64,000 nucleotides of DNA from JBBQZO01 sp038207625 (GTDB lineage Bacteria > Pseudomonadota > Gammaproteobacteria > Burkholderiales > Burkholderiaceae_D). A program made the translations under genes and the position numbers. Within the stretch, counting starts at the first letter, position 1, and the number at the start of each line of letters is the position of its first letter. Where the stretch lies: NCBI GenBank assembly GCA_038207625.1, contig JBBQZO010000006.1, positions 62,001 to 126,000 of the forward strand, given 5' to 3'. Below, one piece after another: positions 15,463 through 24,672 of this stretch. Under the pieces are notes generated by a model, which was not told where the DNA came from, searched no databases, and was given only the letters and a program-made list of their open reading frames with translations.

Positions 15463-17739
15463 ATGAACTTGCATTCTGTTAGCGCGCACGCGGCACCCGA
15501 TCCGGCCGCCGCCCCGGTGCGCGCGCACGACGATGGCGCGCCGGCGCGCATCCTGCTGGTCGATGACGAGCCGCGCCTGTTGTCGTCGCTGTACGCGTTG
15601 CTGTGCGGCGGCCAGTACGAGCTGGTCACCGCCACCTGCGGCAGCGAAGCGCTCGAGCAGCTCACGCGCCAGCGCTTTGACCTGGTGCTGCTAGACCTGC
15701 GTCTGCCCGACATGAGCGGGCACGAAATCATGGACGTGCTGAACGCGCGCGCGATCGACGCCAACGTGATCGTGATGAGCGGCGACGTCGGCATCGAGGC
15801 GGCCATCGGTGCCCTCAAGCGCGGTGCCTACGACTATCTGCGCAAGCCGTACAGCCGCGAGGAGCTGCTCAAAACGGTGGCCAACGCGCTCAAGCAGCGC
15901 CGCCTGGAACAGGCCAACGCGCGCATCGCCTCGCAGCTGGAAAACTCGGAACGGATGTACCGTTACCTGGTCGACAGCTCGCCCGACATCATCTACACGC
16001 TCGACCAGCACGGCCATATCAGCTTCGTCAACGACCGCGCGCATCAGTTGCTGGGCCTGCCGCGCGAAGAGCTGATCGGCAAACACTATTCCTTCCTGGT
16101 GCATGACGAGGACCAGGAGCGGGCGCGCTACGTGTTCAGGGAGCGCCGCGGCGATGAACGTGCCGCGCGCAATGTCGAGCTGCGCCTGAAGTGCTTCAAC
16201 GGCAACGGCCAGGACCGCACCTTCAGCAATACCTTGACCAGCATCGGCATCGGCATCGGCATCGACACCGACGGCGCGCAGCCAAGCGGGCAGGCGTGCC
16301 GGCCGCACGCGTTTCGCGGCACCTACGGGGTGGCGCGCGACATCACCGACCGCAAGCGCGCCGAGGAGGTGATTTCCTACCAGGCCTACCACGACATCCT
16401 CACCGACCTGCCCAACCGCATGCTGTTCAAGGACCGGCTCGGGCTGGCCGTGATCCAGGCCAAGCGCAAGCAGGGCGAACTGGCGGTGATGTTCATCGAT
16501 CTGGACCGCTTCAAGCTGGTCAACGACACGCTCGGCCACGTCAAGGGCGACGAGCTGCTGCAGCAGGTCGCGCAGCGCTTGAAGGAATGCCTGCGCCGCG
16601 GCGACACGCTGGCGCGTCAGGGCGGCGACGAATTCACCATCGTGCTGCCCGAACTGCGCGACCGCGAGGACGCCAAGGCGATCGCCGACAAATTCCTCGC
16701 CTGCATGACCGAGCCGTTCGACCTGGACGGGCATGAGGTGCACATCTCGGCCTCGATCGGCATCGCCATCTATCCGGGCGACGGCGAAACCATCGACGAG
16801 CTGCTGCGCCACGCCGACATCGCGATGTACCAGGTCAAGGCGCTGGGCAAGAACGGCCACAGTTTTTATCACAACTCGATGCTCGACGTGTCGCACCAGA
16901 AGATCGCGCTCGAGCAGAGCCTGCGCAAGGCGCTCGAGCAAAACGAGCTGGAGATGTATTACCAGCCGCAGGTGGACGTGACGAGCGGGCGCATCATCGG
17001 CGCCGAAGGCCTGATGCGCTGGAACCATCCGCAGCGCGGCCTGCTCACGGCCGGCGAGTTCCTCCCGTTCGCCGAGGAGAACGGCCTGATGCTGCCGATC
17101 TCGGACTGGATGCTGGGCGCGCTGTGCCGCGACATGCTGCTGTGGAACGCTTCGGGCGGCGAGGCGATCCGCCTGTCGCTGAACGTGTCGCCCCAATACC
17201 TGGACCGCGGCGATTTCTTCGAGAAGATGCGCGGCGCGCTGCAGCGCTACGGCATTGCGCCGTCCCAGATCGAAGTTGAAGTCACCGAAAACATCTGCAT
17301 CCGCAACCCCCAGTACGCGATCGAGCAGCTCAACAAACTGTGCCAGCTGGGCGTGTCGGTGGCAATCGACGACTTCGGCACCGGCTACTCGTCGCTGTCC
17401 TACCTGCACCGCTTCCCTATCCACACGATCAAGATCGACCAGTCGTTCGTGAAGGAAATCCACGATGAGCACGGCCACTTTCCGGTGGTGCTGGCGATCA
17501 TCTCGATTGCGCGCGGACTGGGCCTGCACCTGATCGCCGAAGGCGTCGAGACCGACGTCCAGGCGCGCTACCTGCAGGCGTCCGGCTGCACCACGATGCA
17601 GGGCTATCTGTACCACCGCCCGATCTCGCTGCCCCAATTCATCGCCGTGCTGCAGGAACAACAGGCCGGCGGCGCGCTGCCGCACCCGCAGCCGCAGCCG
17701 CCACACCAGGTGTCCAACATGGTGGCAATCCAAGTATAG
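15463..17739 (+). CDS. Response regulator with PAS, GGDEF and EAL domains
   Basis: A 758-residue c-di-GMP regulator. The receiver has LLVDDEP and phosphoacceptor D78 in LLDLRLPDMSG. A PAS domain lies at about 160-290. GGDEF (residues 387-391) is intact. The EAL motif reads E515-G-L, but other catalytic elements (LNVSPQYL, EVEVTEN, IDDFGTGYSS, KIDQSF, AEGVE) are present, so phosphodiesterase activity is plausible. A GIGIGID stretch in the PAS-GGDEF linker comes from a short DNA repeat. The ATG follows GAGG; a TTG seven codons upstream would overlap the kinase stop. It probably receives phosphate from the kinase before it. Confidence 0.93.
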   Translation: MNLHSVSAHAAPDPAAAPVRAHDDGAPARILLVDDEPRLLSSLYALLCGGQYELVTATCGSEALEQLTRQRFDLVLLDLRLPDMSGHEIMDVLNARAIDANVIVMSGDVGIEAAIGALKRGAYDYLRKPYSREELLKTVANALKQRRLEQANARIASQLENSERMYRYLVDSSPDIIYTLDQHGHISFVNDRAHQLLGLPREELIGKHYSFLVHDEDQERARYVFRERRGDERAARNVELRLKCFNGNGQDRTFSNTLTSIGIGIGIDTDGAQPSGQACRPHAFRGTYGVARDITDRKRAEEVISYQAYHDILTDLPNRMLFKDRLGLAVIQAKRKQGELAVMFIDLDRFKLVNDTLGHVKGDELLQQVAQRLKECLRRGDTLARQGGDEFTIVLPELRDREDAKAIADKFLACMTEPFDLDGHEVHISASIGIAIYPGDGETIDELLRHADIAMYQVKALGKNGHSFYHNSMLDVSHQKIALEQSLRKALEQNELEMYYQPQVDVTSGRIIGAEGLMRWNHPQRGLLTAGEFLPFAEENGLMLPISDWMLGALCRDMLLWNASGGEAIRLSLNVSPQYLDRGDFFEKMRGALQRYGIAPSQIEVEVTENICIRNPQYAIEQLNKLCQLGVSVAIDDFGTGYSSLSYLHRFPIHTIKIDQSFVKEIHDEHGHFPVVLAIISIARGLGLHLIAEGVETDVQARYLQASGCTTMQGYLYHRPISLPQFIAVLQEQQAGGALPHPQPQPPHQVSNMVAIQV

Positions 17740-17747
17740 TGCTGCGT

Positions 17748-17774
17748 GCCCGCGCGCCTAGGCGGCGCGCGGGC
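17748..17774 (+). other. GC-rich hairpin between the response regulator and sel1 genes
   Basis: An 11-bp perfect stem (GCCCGCGCGCC pairs with GGCGCGCGGGC) with a 5-base loop lies 8 bases after the stop. There is no T-run, so it is not a classic terminator. It may stabilise the upstream mRNA or reduce readthrough. Confidence 0.35.
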
Positions 17775-17795
17775 CGGCCAACCAGAGACCTTTTG

Positions 17796-19385
17796 ATGCC
17801 CCTTACACCCACCGACTCCAGCCCGCCCGCCAGCCGCTTGCACAGCGCCGAATTCCTGCGCGTGAAGGAGCTGGCCGAGCGCGGCGTCGCCAACGCCCAG
17901 CACAGCCTGGGCTTCATGTATGTCAACGGCCAGGGCGTGCCGCAAGACTATGCGCTGGCGGTGCATTGGTACCGGCTGGCCGCGATGGCCGGCCTGGACC
18001 ACGCGCAGTACAACCTGGGCATGCTGTACCAGAAGGGCCAGGGCGTCACGCTCGATCTCGCCCAGGCGGCGCACTGGTACAAGCTGGCCGCCGAGCAGGG
18101 TTACGCGGCGGCCCAGTACAACCTGGGCTGGATGCTGGCCAAGGGGCAGGGTGTGCCGGCCGATGCGCAAGGGGCGATGCACTGGTTCAGCAAGGCCGCC
18201 GAGCAGGGCGACGCGGGCGCCCAGAATAATCTGGGCATGATGTACGACAGCGGCAAGGGCGTGCCGCAGGACAGCGCGAGCGCCATCATGTGGTATCGCA
18301 AGGCCGCCGAGCAGGGCTATGCGCGCGCCCAGTTCAACCTGGGCCTGCGTTATGACAACGGGCAGGGCGTGGCGCAGGACGCCGAGCAGGCGATTGCCTG
18401 GTACCGCAAGGCGGCCGAGCAGGGCTATGCGTCGGCCCAGTTCAATCTGGCGCTGCGCTATGACAAGGGGCAGGACCTGGCGCAGGACAGCGCGCGCGCG
18501 CTGGCCTGGTACCAGCGCGCGGCCGAGCAGGGCCACGCCAGTTCCCAGTTCAACCTGGCGCTGATGTTCGACAACGGCGACGGCGTGGCCAGCGACGATG
18601 CGCTCGCGCTGGGCTGGTATCGCAAGGCGGCCGAGCAGGGCCACGCGGGCGCCCAGCACAATCTGGGCCTGCGTCACCAGCAAGGCCAGGGCGTGGCGCA
18701 GGACATGCTGTTGGCGCACGGCTGGTATCGCAAGGCAGCCGAACTTGGCTTTGCCGCCGCCCAGTACCAGCTCGCCCAGTTGCTCGAGAGCGGTCACGGC
18801 GTGGCGCAGGATCCGGCGCAGGCGTTCGACTGGTATCGCAAGGCCGCCGAACAGGGGCATCTGCGCGCCCAGTTCGACCTGGGCCTGCGCTACGATTGCG
18901 GCCAGGGCGTGGCGCAGGATTACCGCAAGGCGATGCAATGGTACACGCGCGCCGCCGAACAGGATTACGCGGCCGCCCAGTACAAGCTGGGCCTGCTGTA
19001 CGACCATGAGGACGCGCCCATGCCGGACGGCCAGCTGGCCACCGCCTGGTACCGCAAGGCGGCCGAGCAGGGCCACGCGCACGCGCAATTTGCGCTGGGC
19101 CTGCGCTACGACAATGGCCAGGGCATGGCGCAGGACTACCCAAGAGCGTATAGCTGGTATCTGCGCGCGGCCGAGCAGGGCCACGGACGGGCCCAGTTCA
19201 ACGTCGGCCTGATGCTGGCCCATGGACAAGGGGTGGCGCGCGACGTCATCGACGCCTATGTCTGGCTGGGCCACGCGCAGCGCAACGGCGCGCCCGCCGC
19301 CGCGCGCTACCAGGCGATGCTGGCCGCGCGCATGAGCCCGGCCGAACTGGCGGGCGCCGCCAGCGCCAGCGCCGACTTCGCCTGA
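17796..19385 (+). CDS. Sel1-repeat (SLR) protein with 13 tandem repeats
   Basis: The 529-residue protein is almost wholly Sel1-like repeats of 36 residues (108 bases): about 13 units of the pattern AQFNLGLRYDNGQGVAQD, then AxxWYRKAAEQGH. Sel1 repeats form alpha-alpha solenoids that scaffold protein complexes. No signal peptide or membrane segment is seen from the ATG chosen. The frame extends 19 codons upstream, but that part is Arg-rich and overlaps the hairpin. It follows the c-di-GMP pair and could be their scaffold or output partner. Several units are close to identical, so recombination could change repeat number. Confidence 0.9.
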   Translation: MPLTPTDSSPPASRLHSAEFLRVKELAERGVANAQHSLGFMYVNGQGVPQDYALAVHWYRLAAMAGLDHAQYNLGMLYQKGQGVTLDLAQAAHWYKLAAEQGYAAAQYNLGWMLAKGQGVPADAQGAMHWFSKAAEQGDAGAQNNLGMMYDSGKGVPQDSASAIMWYRKAAEQGYARAQFNLGLRYDNGQGVAQDAEQAIAWYRKAAEQGYASAQFNLALRYDKGQDLAQDSARALAWYQRAAEQGHASSQFNLALMFDNGDGVASDDALALGWYRKAAEQGHAGAQHNLGLRHQQGQGVAQDMLLAHGWYRKAAELGFAAAQYQLAQLLESGHGVAQDPAQAFDWYRKAAEQGHLRAQFDLGLRYDCGQGVAQDYRKAMQWYTRAAEQDYAAAQYKLGLLYDHEDAPMPDGQLATAWYRKAAEQGHAHAQFALGLRYDNGQGMAQDYPRAYSWYLRAAEQGHGRAQFNVGLMLAHGQGVARDVIDAYVWLGHAQRNGAPAAARYQAMLAARMSPAELAGAASASADFA

Positions 19386-19470
19386 GCCAACGTCGCCTGA
19401 GCCAACGTCGCCAGCGCCAGTGCCGACTTCGCCTGAGCCTGCGCTAACGTCGCCAGCGCCAGCGCCGACG
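19358..19470 (+). repeat. Tandem duplication of the sel1 3' end
   Basis: The bases encoding the last residues of the Sel1 protein (CGCCAGCGCCAGCGCCGACT and following, through the TGA) begin at 19358. They recur almost unchanged at 19409 and in shortened form at 19451, with AACGT spacers. The second and third copies are downstream of the stop and not translated in that frame. Confidence 0.6.
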
Positions 19471-19512
19471 TCGGCTGGACGCATCGCACCGGCGACCCTC
19501 CGGGAGTGCCGC

Positions 19513-19540
19513 TCAAGTATCGCAGCTTGCCTGCCGTTAA
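19513..19540 (+). promoter_or_regulatory. Candidate sigma-28 promoter of the flagellin gene
   Basis: TCAAGTAT (19513-19520) and GCCGTTAA (19533-19540) match the sigma-28 consensus TAAAGTTT / GCCGATAA at 6 of 8 and 7 of 8 positions. The spacer is 12 bases, one longer than the usual 11. It lies 77 bases before the flagellin ATG. Flagellins are standard FliA targets, so position and sequence agree. Confidence 0.55.
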
Positions 19541-19550
19541 TTAATTAACG
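19535..19550. promoter_or_regulatory. 16-bp perfect palindrome upstream of flagellin
   Basis: CGTTAATTAATTAACG is a perfect AT-rich palindrome in a GC-rich genome and overlaps the candidate -10. It could be an operator or simply part of the promoter's melting region. Confidence 0.4.
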
Positions 19551-19616
19551 ACGCGTGCGGCCTGCGAGGGCGGCGCGCGCATCCCCGGAACCCGGGCGTC
19601 GGCCAGAAAGTCCCGG

Positions 19617-21065
19617 ATGCAAATAAACACCAACCTGTACTCATTGAACGCGCAGCGCAGTTATGCGCGCTCGGCGCTCGATGCGGACGTCAGCGTACAG
19701 CGCCTCTCGAGCGGTCTGCGGATCAACTCGGCCCGCGACGACGCGGCCGGGCTGGCCATCTCCGAACGCCTGGCGGCCGGCGTGACGGGGCTGAACCGGG
19801 CCGCCAAAAATACCAATGACGCCATCTCGCTGATGCAGGTGGCCGACGGCGCGCTGGCCACCGTGGTCGACAACTTCCAGCGCATGCGCGAACTGGCGGT
19901 GCAGGCGGCCAACGGCAGCAACAACGACTCGGATCGCAAGGCGCTGCAGCAGGAGGTCGACGCACTGGTCGCCAGCAACACCCAGATCGTCACCCAGACC
20001 CAGTTCAACCACCTGTCACTGCTGGACGGCTCGTTCAAGAGCCAGTTCCAGATCGGTGCCAACTACGGCGATTCGCTGGCGCTGGCCATTCCGGCGGTGC
20101 TCAACCAGTCCGGCGGCGGCGGCGTGGCGGCGGTCGACGTGCCGCTGCGCCAGGTCAGCCTGTCGACCCCGGTGGCCGGCGCGCTGGGCGCGGGCGACTT
20201 GACGCTCAATGGCGTGGCGGTGGGCGCCTCGGTGGCCGGCGCCGGCGCCGGACGCGGCGCCGCCAGCGCGTACGCACTGGCCGCCGCCATCAGCGCGGCC
20301 AACATCATCGGCATTTCCGCCAGTGCCAGCAATGGCCTGAGCGGCAGCGTCAGCGCCGACGTGCCCGGCGGCGTGTCGATCAACGGCGTGGCGCTGGGCG
20401 CGATCAGCGGTGTCGATGCCACGACGCGGGCGCAAAGCGCGGCCGCCGCGATCAATGGCGTGGCCGGGACCAGCGGCGTCACTGCCAGCGCCAGCGGCGC
20501 GACCTTGACGCTGTCGGCCGGCGACGGGCGCGACATCGACATCAGCGATGCCGGTGGCGGCCAGGCGGCCCTGCTCGGTCTGGGGCTGGGGCCACATCAC
20601 GGCACGCTCAATCTGAGCAACACCCCCGCGCCCGGCACCAATGCGTTGATCGTGGGCGGGGGCAATCCGGGCGCGGCCGGCCTCACTGCCGGCGCCCAGG
20701 CCTCGGCGCTGACAGGTGCCACGGCCAGCGTGCTGCAAAGCGTCGGCAGCGGCGGCGAGCCGGCCGTCGACATCGGCAGTTTCGACGGCGCCAGCAGCGC
20801 GTTGGGCTACCTCGACGCGAAGATCGAACGCGCCAACGGGGTGCGCGCGCTGCTGGGCGCGACCGAAAACCGGCTGGCGCTGGTGGTCACCAGCGCCCAG
20901 CAAAGCGCCAGCAATCTGGCGGCGGCGCGTTCGCGCATCCGCGACACCGATTATGCCAGCGAGACGGCGCAGTTCACGCGCAGCCAGATCCTGATGCAGG
21001 CCGGCATGGCCATGCTTGCGCAGGCCAACGCCCAGCCCGAGCGCGCGCTCGCGTTGTTGCGCTAG
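19617..21065 (+). CDS. fliC: Flagellin
   Basis: The 482-residue filament protein. The N-terminal D0/D1 region starts MQINTNLYSLNAQRSY and includes LSSGLRINSARDDAAGLAIS and NDAISLMQVADGAL. The C-terminal D1/D0 part includes RSRIRDTDYASETAQFTRSQ and ends ALALLR. The central part (about 150-390) is Ala/Gly-rich and contains two Flagellin_IN-like stretches such as GGVSINGVALGAISG. No fliD, fliS or other flagellar gene is adjacent, so it stands alone between c-di-GMP genes. A candidate sigma-28 promoter lies upstream. Confidence 0.95.
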   Translation: MQINTNLYSLNAQRSYARSALDADVSVQRLSSGLRINSARDDAAGLAISERLAAGVTGLNRAAKNTNDAISLMQVADGALATVVDNFQRMRELAVQAANGSNNDSDRKALQQEVDALVASNTQIVTQTQFNHLSLLDGSFKSQFQIGANYGDSLALAIPAVLNQSGGGGVAAVDVPLRQVSLSTPVAGALGAGDLTLNGVAVGASVAGAGAGRGAASAYALAAAISAANIIGISASASNGLSGSVSADVPGGVSINGVALGAISGVDATTRAQSAAAAINGVAGTSGVTASASGATLTLSAGDGRDIDISDAGGGQAALLGLGLGPHHGTLNLSNTPAPGTNALIVGGGNPGAAGLTAGAQASALTGATASVLQSVGSGGEPAVDIGSFDGASSALGYLDAKIERANGVRALLGATENRLALVVTSAQQSASNLAAARSRIRDTDYASETAQFTRSQILMQAGMAMLAQANAQPERALALLR

Positions 21066-21086
21066 GCGCGCCGCCGGCGGGTGTGT

Positions 21087-22985
21087 TCAGTGCGCCAGCG
21101 CGCGCTGGGCGCCGACGAAGCTGAAAAATTCTTCTGGCGGCAGCGCCGGCGCCCAATGGTAGCCCTGGCCGTATGCGCAACCGAGTTCGATCAGGCGCGC
21201 CAGCGTCTCGGCGTCCTCGATGCCCTCGGCCACCGCTTCGAGTTTCAGGCTGTGCGCCATCTGGATGATGGCGCGCACGATGCCCTCGTCGTTGGCGTCC
21301 TTGGTCATGCGCCGGATGAACGACTGGTCGATCTTCAGGCGTTCGACCTCGAAGCGGCGCAGGTAGCCCAGGTTGGAATAGCCGGTGCCGAAATCGTCGA
21401 TCGACAAGCGGATGCCCATGTTGCGCAGGCGTTTCAATAGCGGCGTCAGATGGCTCGCCTCGGCGATCAGCAGCGACTCGGTCAGTTCGAGTTCGATGCA
21501 CGACGGGTTCAGTTCGGCGCTGGCCAGCGCGTTCATCACATCGCGCTCGATGTCGCCGCGGCGAAACTGCACCGGCGACAGGTTGACCGCGATGACCAGC
21601 TGGTCCAGCCCCGCGTCCTGCCACCGTTTGGTCTGGCGGCAGGCTTCGTTGAGCACCCAGGTGCCGATCTCGTTGATCAGGCCCGAGCGTTCGGCCACCG
21701 GGATGAATTTGGCCGGCGGGATCAGGCCCAGCTCCGGATGGCGCCAGCGGATCAGCGCCTCGGCGCCGATGATCTGGCCGCTGCGCAAGTCGTACTGGGG
21801 CTGGTAGTGCAGCTTGAATTGGTCGCGCACCAGCGCCGCGCGGATGCCGGAAATGAGGTGCAGGTGCTCGATCACGCTGGTGTTGATGTCGATGTCGTAG
21901 AAGCTGAAGTTGTTGCGCCCCGAATCCTTGGCGTGGTACATCGCCATGTCGGCGTGCTTGAACAGCATGTCGAAGTCGTTGCCGTCCTGGGGAAACAGCG
22001 CGATTCCCAGCGAGCAGGTGGTCGACAGGTCCAGCCCCAGCATGTGGAAGGGCGCGGCCAGCTGCTCCATGATCTTCACGGCGGTGGCCGCCACCGCTTC
22101 CTCGTCGGCCAGCCCGCCCATGATGACCAAGAATTCGTCGCCGCCGTGCCGGCTCACCGTGTCCACCCCGCGCACCGCGTGCGTCAGGCGACGCGCCACC
22201 TCGCACAGCAGCATGTCGCCGGCCGCGTGGCCGAGCGAATCGTTGATGTCCTTGAAGTTGTCCAGGTCCAGAAACAGCAGCGCCACCGAGGTGTGGCGCC
22301 GGCGCGCCAGCGCGATCGCCTGGTCGAAGCGGTCGCGCGCCAGCAGCCGGTTGGGCAGCCCGGTCAGCGCGTCGTGGTGGGCCAGCAGGTCGATGCGTGC
22401 AAACGAGTCGCGAATGCGCCCGTTCTCCGTTTCCAGCCGCGCCAGCGCGCGCCGCAGGTCGCTGGCCATCAGCCAGATGAAGAAGGCCGTCACCGCCAGC
22501 ACCGTGGCCAGGTTGACCAGCGAATTCCAGCTCACCGGCGGCACCACGTTGCTGTGCCAGCCATACAGATTGGCCGCCACCACCAGCGTCAGCACGGCGA
22601 TGATGAAGCCCAGGATGCACAGGAACAGGCGACGCGTGCCGAACATGGCGGCAAATACCAGGATTGCCGGCAACGCGCACACCGCCTCGTCGCGCAGGCC
22701 CTGGGACAGGAAGATCAGTGCGCAGACCATCAGCGTGAGCGTCGACAGCATCAGATTGGCCGCCAGCGCCATCCGATCGCGCCGTGCAAAGTGCATCGCC
22801 AGCAGCATCACGCACAGACCCGCCAGCATGATCGTGCTGGCGGTCCCGAAGCCGTTGGCCAGCGCCGGCGCGCTGACGATCGCCAGGGCCGCGATGACCG
22901 CCCACAATAGCTGAATCAGACGGCGCGGTTCGAGTGCGAACCCGGCATCGGTGAGGCGCACGCGGGGCAGAGGTGTGGTCGGCAT
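21087..22985 (-). CDS. Membrane GGDEF-EAL bifunctional c-di-GMP protein
   Basis: A 632-residue protein with about six N-terminal membrane helices (residues 22-185), then GGDEF and EAL domains. The GGDEF motif is intact (SRHGGDEFLVI). EAL is intact (GAEALIRWRHP) with NLSPVQFR, ELELTES, IDDFGTGYSNL, KIDQSFI and AEGIE. Either activity is therefore possible. The membrane part does not match a sensor family I recognise. It is convergent with the flagellin gene, 21 bases away, and probably modulates motility or biofilm. Confidence 0.93.
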   Translation of the reverse strand: MPTTPLPRVRLTDAGFALEPRRLIQLLWAVIAALAIVSAPALANGFGTASTIMLAGLCVMLLAMHFARRDRMALAANLMLSTLTLMVCALIFLSQGLRDEAVCALPAILVFAAMFGTRRLFLCILGFIIAVLTLVVAANLYGWHSNVVPPVSWNSLVNLATVLAVTAFFIWLMASDLRRALARLETENGRIRDSFARIDLLAHHDALTGLPNRLLARDRFDQAIALARRRHTSVALLFLDLDNFKDINDSLGHAAGDMLLCEVARRLTHAVRGVDTVSRHGGDEFLVIMGGLADEEAVAATAVKIMEQLAAPFHMLGLDLSTTCSLGIALFPQDGNDFDMLFKHADMAMYHAKDSGRNNFSFYDIDINTSVIEHLHLISGIRAALVRDQFKLHYQPQYDLRSGQIIGAEALIRWRHPELGLIPPAKFIPVAERSGLINEIGTWVLNEACRQTKRWQDAGLDQLVIAVNLSPVQFRRGDIERDVMNALASAELNPSCIELELTESLLIAEASHLTPLLKRLRNMGIRLSIDDFGTGYSNLGYLRRFEVERLKIDQSFIRRMTKDANDEGIVRAIIQMAHSLKLEAVAEGIEDAETLARLIELGCAYGQGYHWAPALPPEEFFSFVGAQRALAH

Positions 22986-23219
22986 AGCACTCGGGAAAAG
23001 TTATTGTTCAGGCAATGACAGCCGCGCCCCGCTGCGTGGTGCGGACGCGCTGACGGGAAATCGGACGGATAGCGACGCGCAACGCGCCGCCTCATCGACA
23101 GTTTCCGTAGTGCAGTAAACATCCCAAGTATCAGGCCGTGCGGCGCGCAGCGTCAAGCGTTTTGCGGAGCACGTGCGCGCGGCGCGACAACCCATTGCCG
23201 CGCCCGGCGCTGCGCCGGG

Positions 23220-24269
23220 CTATTTGACGGCGCGCTCGCTCAGGCAACGCGCGCGGTAGCTTTGCGGCGTGGTGGTGAACCAGCGTTTGCAGACCCGGAT
23301 GAAGGAGCTTTGCTCGGTGTAGCCCAGCAGCGCCCCCACCTGGGCCAGCGGAATGGCCGGATAGGACAGAAATTCCTCGGCGCGGGTGCGGCGCAGGCGG
23401 TCGACGATGTCCTCGAAAAACACCGACTGCTCTTTCAGGCGCCGCTGCAGCGTGCGCTCGTGCAGACCGAGCTGGCGCGCGATCTGCACCAGGCCGCCAC
23501 CGCCGCCGGCCAGGTCGCGCTCGATCAGCGCCTCCACCTGCTGGGCGATATCGAGCGGAAAGCGCCGGATCACGTTGCTGATATAGCGCTCGGCGGCGCT
23601 GCTGAGCACCGCGTTGTCGGGCGCCAACGCCAGCTCGAACAGACGGGTCGGTAGCGACAGGGTGTTGAATTCCTGCTCCAGCCGCACCGTGCCGCAAAAG
23701 TGCTGGCCGTAGCGCGCCGGCGCCAGTGCGCTGCTGTGGCGAAAACTGACGTGCCAGTCGGCGCCGGCGTCGCCCGTCACCGTCAGCAGGAAACGCTGGG
23801 CCACCCCGAGGCATAGTTCGATCGCCTGGCGGCGCGGCATGTCCACGCCCGGGTTGACCTCGCAGCGCAGCTGGCTGTAGCCGGGGCGCAGCGGGTCCTG
23901 TTCCACCGTCACTTGCACGCCCGGGCTGTGATAGGGCAGGTTGCGCGCCATCGCGCGGCACGCCTCGCCCACCGTGGCGGCGTGGCGCGCGAACAAGGCC
24001 ACCGGGCCGAGCACGCTGATGTCTTGCTGCTGGGCCAGCCGCAAGCCGAAGTCGGGCAGGTTCAGCTGCTTGGCCGCGTCCGCCAGCAGCGTGGCGAAGC
24101 GCGCCAGCGGCAGCGGCGTATCGGGGTTGTCGAGCAGATGGGCCGGGATGCCCACGCCTTCCAGCAGGGCACCGGCATCACCGCCGTGGCTGGCGACCAG
24201 GGCGGCGAAGCCGGTCATGGCGCGTGCGCGTATCAGCACCTCGGGGAAGTTCGAACAGCGTTCGCGCAT
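23220..24269 (-). CDS. AraC-family transcriptional regulator (arabinose-binding-like N-terminus)
   Basis: A 349-residue regulator with an N-terminal ligand domain of the OruR/ArgR-like type (FGLRLAQQQDISVLGPVALFARHAATVGEA). The C-terminal double helix-turn-helix lies at about 240-340 (IARQLGLHERTLQRRLKE and VGALLGYTEQSSFIRVCKRW). The typical end, TTTPQSYRAR, is present. It is divergent from the secreted metzincin operon and may control it. Effector unknown. Confidence 0.92.
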   Translation of the reverse strand: MRERCSNFPEVLIRARAMTGFAALVASHGGDAGALLEGVGIPAHLLDNPDTPLPLARFATLLADAAKQLNLPDFGLRLAQQQDISVLGPVALFARHAATVGEACRAMARNLPYHSPGVQVTVEQDPLRPGYSQLRCEVNPGVDMPRRQAIELCLGVAQRFLLTVTGDAGADWHVSFRHSSALAPARYGQHFCGTVRLEQEFNTLSLPTRLFELALAPDNAVLSSAAERYISNVIRRFPLDIAQQVEALIERDLAGGGGGLVQIARQLGLHERTLQRRLKEQSVFFEDIVDRLRRTRAEEFLSYPAIPLAQVGALLGYTEQSSFIRVCKRWFTTTPQSYRARCLSERAVK

Positions 24270-24672
24270 GTTATTAAAACCTCACTATTCATTACGAAGT
24301 GTTAACGCTCATCTCAGCAGTGTCGGTCCAAAACCGCGCGCTGTCAACGGAAAAGCTTGACATGTCAAGTAAATGATTAAAGTGTCAATGAGAGTCACGA
24401 ACTGCTAACCCTGAGTCACGAAATGACAATACGTTGCGGTGTCGTCTTGCTAACGTCTGGCGTGCAAAAAAGATAAGTGTTTTTGATCGTGCAACGCGTC
24501 CGCGCATCGCCACACAGAAGGAGGAATTGCCACACATACAGTCCCACGCGCCCGATCGGCGCTTGCCTGTGACCGGCCACCCGCGCTCATCGGCGCACCT
24601 GCCGGCACGTTGTTGTCGACGATGGCTAGCCTGCCGCCGTCCATGTTTGTTTTCCTATCAGGAGCAAGGTCT
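24270..24672. promoter_or_regulatory. Long divergent regulatory region between araC-type gene and metzincin operon
   Basis: This region has 403 bases with no clear gene. A perfect 14-bp palindrome, CTTGACATGTCAAG, lies at 24356-24369, and its left part supplies a TTGACA hexamer. Two GAGTCACGAA direct repeats lie at about 24391 and 24413. These are plausible regulator sites. A full-strength AAGGAGGA at 24518-24525 is followed by a TTG (24527) only one base away, opening a 49-codon frame whose TGA overlaps the ATG of the next gene. Spacing is too short for an ordinary start, so the leader frame is doubtful. Confidence 0.5.

Noticed and set aside
13278..15818. An 846-codon minus-strand frame opposite the HDOD kinase
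   Set aside because: Antisense shadow; the plus-strand product has clear domains.
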